Assembly (NCBI GenBank): GCA_021014325.1
Contig: CM037464.1
Location: forward strand, 3,627,127-3,691,126
Length of the DNA: 64,000 nt
Reading direction: 5' to 3'
From: Plazaster borealis
Lineage: Eukaryota > Echinodermata > Asteroidea > Forcipulatida > Labidiasteridae
Made by a program: the position numbers and the translations under genes. Below the pieces are notes generated by a model, which ran no database searches, was not told the DNA's origin, and worked only from the letters and a program-made list of their open reading frames with translations. Below, one piece after another: positions 59,876-64,000 of the stretch (position 1 is the stretch's first letter; the number at the start of each line of letters is the position of its first letter).

Positions 59876-61787
59876 AAGATACCGGAGGCCTTAATTGTCA
59901 GAATGAAATCGAACAACATTTTTTTTATATAGGACCAACTATTTTGAATACTATAGCCTTGTAGGTCGTGTCACACAGGGCAATTGTTACAGGCTAGGCA
60001 ATGAACATGCAATTAACCGACCATGCACACAAAATTAAAGAACACTTCGGCATAATCATAGCACGTGAGACTTCTGTAACTCATCCCCAGGAAAAAGTAG
60101 AAAACTGAATTGTGAATAAATTCTCTTATTGGAGATTGCCTGGAACTGTGGTTGCCTACAAAATTGTCTCGTGTGACATGTCCGTAATGAGCAACATCAG
60201 TTCCCGCCGAATGTTTTTGTATCAGGCACAATGGAAGAATATCATAGCGCCCTCAACTTAGGCCTGCGCTAAACGTCGCATTTTTGCCGTGTCGAACTCA
60301 AAATAATAATTAGAAAATGATGAATTCAATTCGACAAAAGAGCGACGTTTAGCGCAAATAGCGTGTGGCCTGCCTGCTGCGTATGCTAAACTATTGTTTT
60401 GTTTGTATTTAATTACTTTTTTCCAATTGCTTTGTTTTGGCTTCTTTATAGATAAGTTGTTTTCTTCTAACTTTTTAATCTACTTTTAGTTTGGTTTGCT
60501 TCCATGTTTAATTGCTTTACTGCTTTCACACTTATAGATTTTAGTTTTGTGTATAATAAAGTATTTTATTGCCTATGGTTTTTAAATTTTTTGTTTTATT
60601 GTAAGGCGATGGGGGAGCACGAGCCCGGCCGGAACCCTGCATGCCAGCCCTGGACCGAAGCTGTGATTTGCGAAAAGAGCCGATGAACCAAACGAACCAA
60701 GAGGAACTGACGAACGGCCGCAGAACTAACGTTATGTCATAGAAAAATTGCATAAGGTTAATATTAAGTAATAAAGATCGTCGGATAGCACGAGTTTAAA
60801 GCGTGATTTTGCGTGCGGTCGAAGAGTTTGCCTGCAAGGAAGGCGGGGGGGGGGGGTTGATGCTCGAACCCATGATGTTTCAACCCGAGAAGGCCAAACT
60901 TGTGTATAAAGCCCATAATCATCAGTCGTTCAAACTTCAAAGCTATTTACAAAAATCACATTATTTAGTGAAATAAGAAAAAATATATTATTTGCAATTT
61001 TGATTATTATTTTTTAAAATTTTATTTAATTTTGTTTTTGGTTGTTTAAATAAAACCTTGGAAGGGTGAATTGCATCCACTGAACTCTAATCAGCAGCAA
61101 AGATATGACTTCTGTGTTTTTAAACCCAAGACCTCACACAAATTATTCAGGATCATAAGGACACACACACACTATAGGCTAAAATGTGAAAAGCTACATA
61201 ATGTGCAAACAATATATAATAATAACAGTAATTAGGCACCTCATAATCCAAAATAACAAATAACAATAATTTAAACCATGGTTTGAAATCAGCAAGTGTT
61301 TTCCTATACCCCCCCCCCCCGGTATTGTGACAGTCTGTGCTTAATTTAAAATAAAAAATATTGATACTTGGATCCCTTTGAATAACATTAAAAATAATTA
61401 TCTCTGGAAGAAAAAATAACTATAGTATTATGGAAAATTATACGGAATATTATTTTTGACTCAATGAAAAGCCAAAATAATAATAAAAACATTTCGTTAA
61501 TAAATCAAACAAAGGCCAGTTGGAATAATGGCAAGAATAGCTTGTCTATAAATAGACAAGCCTTTCTTTCCAAGATTGATACTTCGTCAGCTGAAACAGT
61601 GCCACCACGGTGCGCGAAACCATAGCTCCATGGTGAAGCCATTGATAGATGCTGACGAAAATAAACATTTCATCACCGAAAACGTCAAGGCCTCGCTCAA
61701 TAATTAAAAATGAGCGAATCATTAACAGTACGCGCCATTCCGATGACCTAGCCGCCGCAAAAAAGCAATGCATGATGCATCCCCTAC
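59876..61787. other. Gene-free stretch
   Basis: A/T-rich, with a G run near 60845 and a C run near 61310. The 134-codon frame on - (61546-61950) spans the putative promoter and is not supported as a gene. Confidence 0.45.
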
Positions 61788-61830
61788 CTGTCAAAGTCGA
61801 GTCATGAAACAACACGCTTTCACCGCATGC
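61788..61830 (-). other. Candidate first (leader) exon of ODC
   Basis: A good donor, tttgacag|gtaggg, lies at 61788/61787 on the - strand, some 90 bp from the CCAAT boxes. A short upstream frame, MAEACGESVLFHDSTLT, would run across the junction to the 58504 exon and stop after DSFNRQNSSSAE. The right limit (transcription start) is a guess, and the uORF ATG lies near its edge. Confidence 0.3.
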
Positions 61831-61875
61831 CTCAGCCATCCTTGAGCCATGCAGTGCCTGCATGACAAAGATAAC

Positions 61876-61916
61876 CTGATTGGTCAAGCCTCCAAGATAG
61901 TGTGCTCTGATTGGTC
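61876..61916. promoter_or_regulatory. Paired CCAAT/NF-Y boxes, likely bidirectional promoter
   Basis: ctgattggtc occurs twice, at 61876-61885 and 61907-61916, 31 bp apart. This is the NF-Y consensus (CCAAT on the - strand) at the roughly three-helical-turn spacing typical of vertebrate NF-Y pairs. A minus-strand donor lies ~90 bp to the left and a plus-strand first coding exon ~220 bp to the right, as expected of a divergent promoter. Confidence 0.5.
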
Positions 61917-62132
61917 CATCCCATGACCCGCCTCTGCCCGAACTCCACATGGCTGCTTGTTCATGATGTTATTGTTGTCATTATGAAACTCGTGCACACA
62001 CACCCTTCGTGATCAGCAAGGTAGGTCTCGAAGAAAATTTCGCCAATGGATTATTATTTTATACACATGCGGTTTTTCGGATGAATTCTGACGGAAAAAT
62101 CTTCGTAAGAACTTCCCAAGCTCAGAAAAGGA

Positions 62133-62186
62133 ATGTCTACCTTTCCACCCTCGCCTCCTTCAACCCCTCCTGCCATGTATCCAATG
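62133..62186 (+). CDS. Putative first coding exon of an unrecognised divergent gene
   Basis: ATG at 62133 is the first in frame after TAA (62106). It reads MSTFPPSPPSTPPAMYPM, a Pro/Ser-rich start, and ends at atg|gtaaga, a consensus donor in phase 0. The short open exon, the donor and the promoter-like DNA upstream make a real gene start plausible. Eighteen residues are too few to name a family, and no second exon is visible before 64000, so the rest is probably beyond the window. Confidence 0.4.
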
Positions 62187-64000
62187 GTAAGATATTTTGT
62201 TTTAATTTGGTGCAATTTCTGTTGAAATTTGACTTGTTTTATTTCTCGTTTTAATCAGCTGATTCCAGATTGATTCAGTACAATGTCATCTGGTCATGAT
62301 TGATGTTTCTAAGGCCAAGTTTACTATTTTTGTTCAAAATATTGTTGTTTACTAGTTAGAGTGTTCGGGTCTGTTGTTTTCTTGTAAAGTATAATACGAA
62401 AACAACGGCTTTTTTCAATGTGGCTGTCAGTGTTTTTGAGTCTTTTTCTCTTTCACAAAAAAGGTGTTTTATTTTATATTTTGTCAAGTGCTCCCTTCCA
62501 CACTGGGCCCTGGAATGCCAAAAACAATAGGTTTATCTCTCGTGCATTTTCCTTTACTTCTCAAATGCTAGTTTAATATGCTAGTATTTTCGTATGAACA
62601 AAACTTGAAAGTCTAAAAACATACAACTACTATTATAAGTTATTATGAATATTTTCTAATGTTGGAATCCTGCTATTAAAAAATGTGTTTTGTTTTTACA
62701 AAATATAAATAGCCCCACAGCCCACACGACTGTGCGGAAAACAAGTATAAATAGTAGGCCTAATTTCCCATTTTTATTTTATCTCATGTTTTACTATGCA
62801 GATATTATTTCAAGTTGTTAATAACTTGAAGCAGAAGTTATAATTCATCCATCTAAGTTTTTCCGTTTACAATTACAATGTTACAATACAATTAATAAAG
62901 TCTATGATATGAATTTGTTATCATATTTTCATTTAAAAATTCTGGTTGTGAAGCCAAGGACTCTCAGAAAAAGATACCTAATCACTGTACTAGCCAAGAA
63001 CCCCATAGAGAGAAGACAAAGAAGGAAATTTCAGTTTTAGATGTGGGAGGAAAACCCCAGAGAAAAACTCAAGAGAAAACCCACGCAGTCAGGGAGGGAC
63101 TGAGAACCCAATCCTCATAGTGCCCCCAGTGGGATTCGAACTGCGGTCCTAGAGGTGGAAGGCAAGGAAAGATACCACTACACCAACTTAACCGCCCCTG
63201 AGTTTATGTTGATGTTTATCGCATCTTTTTATAGTTAACTCAATTTCGGTTTAACCCCAAGTGAAGTGTTTGTTAAGGGGCGTGTAGGGAAGGACATTTA
63301 CTGAACCCAGTGATGCCAACCTTGTTCAGCGATAACTGTATTTGCTCAATTCAAAACGAAAATGATATATGCAACTGATAGTGTGCATACGTTTTGTTTA
63401 TGAGTTGGGCCGGTCGTTGAGTTTCACATAAATACTCAGCCATAGAGTGATAAATCAACTGACTGTATGCAATCTTGATATGGCTCAACTTGAAGCATCA
63501 TAAAAAAAAGTTTAACTACCAAAATATGTATTTTTATTTGTTTGTATTGATTTTGTTAAAAGTTTTTTACAAAAGTGCAGTGGGCTGTGAATAAGTTCAA
63601 TTTTTGCTAGACAGTGTTTCTGGAGTCCTTTATTTAATGTCTGAGAAAAGTCATCCAGTTGAAATGAAAAACCATGACCTCGCATTGCTATAATTATCAG
63701 TGGCACAGTTGTGACCCGACCATGGCATCCAGTGATGACACATAGGGAGCCTTGCATACTGATTAAATAAAAACAACAAACAAAACATGCAAAATAGTAA
63801 CCTTTCAAATTTCATATGATCATAGGCCTAAATGTACACGTACAGTTGTACATTTATTGCCCCACCTTCTGTCCTCTATAACTTGACTCTTGATCCTAAC
63901 CAAGCATGGCAAAAGAGTATGAGGTCATGGTTGACATTTTGGGGAAGGGAGGCGTATCTCCTAATAAAAGGCAACTTCCTCTCTGTGGGTGTACTGCTTT
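62187..64000. other. Putative intron of the divergent gene, no exon seen
   Basis: A/T-rich sequence without a convincing exon. Apart from the SINE at 63040-63200 I see no structure here. Confidence 0.35.
63040..63200 (-). mobile_element. tRNA-like SINE
   Basis: The - strand reads ggcggttaagttggtgtagt, ggtatctttccttgcc (A-box-like), cgcagttcgaatcccactgg (B box), then a tail with gttttctcttgagtttttct. Not a tRNA gene: the acceptor stem does not close. Confidence 0.5.

Noticed and set aside
61546..61950. 134-codon - strand open frame
   Set aside because: Spans the CCAAT pair and the leader donor; no domain, and better explained as promoter DNA.
63130..63200. tRNA gene
   Set aside because: Same reasons: a tRNA-like head with a SINE tail.

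Overview
This is eukaryotic nuclear DNA from an animal, most likely a deuterostome marine invertebrate. An echinoderm such as a sea star is my best guess, based on intron style and on the dispersed foldback elements and tRNA-derived SINEs; I cannot name the species. Coding DNA is only about 5 kb of the 64 kb. Two multi-exon genes can be resolved to the base by joining exons across GT/AG sites with the reading frame preserved, and a third gene may begin near the right edge.

Layout: 1-18.7 kb is gene-free and filled with interspersed repeats: tRNA-type SINEs, several families of short foldback (MITE-like) elements, a decayed LINE 3' end and Penelope-like termini. From 18.7 to 34.4 kb on the + strand lies a Shab/Kv2 (KCNB) voltage-gated potassium channel of 1088 residues in three coding exons (19420-19542, 22537-22974, 31701-34406). 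The first two exons encode the T1 tetramerisation domain, and the last encodes S1-S6, the pore and a very long hydrophilic tail. Intron 1 carries a 10-unit, 32-bp palindrome-rich minisatellite flanked by inverted repeats; intron 2 is 8.7 kb of repeats. From 34.4 to 42.3 kb there is no gene.

From 53528 down to 42273 on the - strand is an ornithine decarboxylase (ODC) gene in 11 coding exons, giving 487 residues with every checked PLP and catalytic residue intact. Upstream of it are two well-formed spliced exons (54587-54723 and 58436-58504) and a possible first donor at 61788; together they look like a long non-coding leader. At 61876-61916 there are two NF-Y/CCAAT boxes 31 bp apart. On their other side a + strand first exon (62133-62186, starting MSTFPPSPPSTPP) ends at a good splice donor. 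This suggests a bidirectional promoter serving ODC and an unrecognised neighbour whose remaining exons lie outside the window.

The channel and ODC are not an operon-like unit. They are convergent neighbours, their 3' ends separated by about 7.9 kb of repeats. Polyamines made from the ODC product putrescine are known to block some potassium channels, but nothing here shows that this linkage is functional. I found no new molecular system. The most interesting non-genic structures are the intron 1 minisatellite foldback, a roughly 100-bp AP-1-containing sequence present three times in ODC introns, the paired-CCAAT divergent promoter, and a decayed THAP-type zinc finger inside a foldback element.
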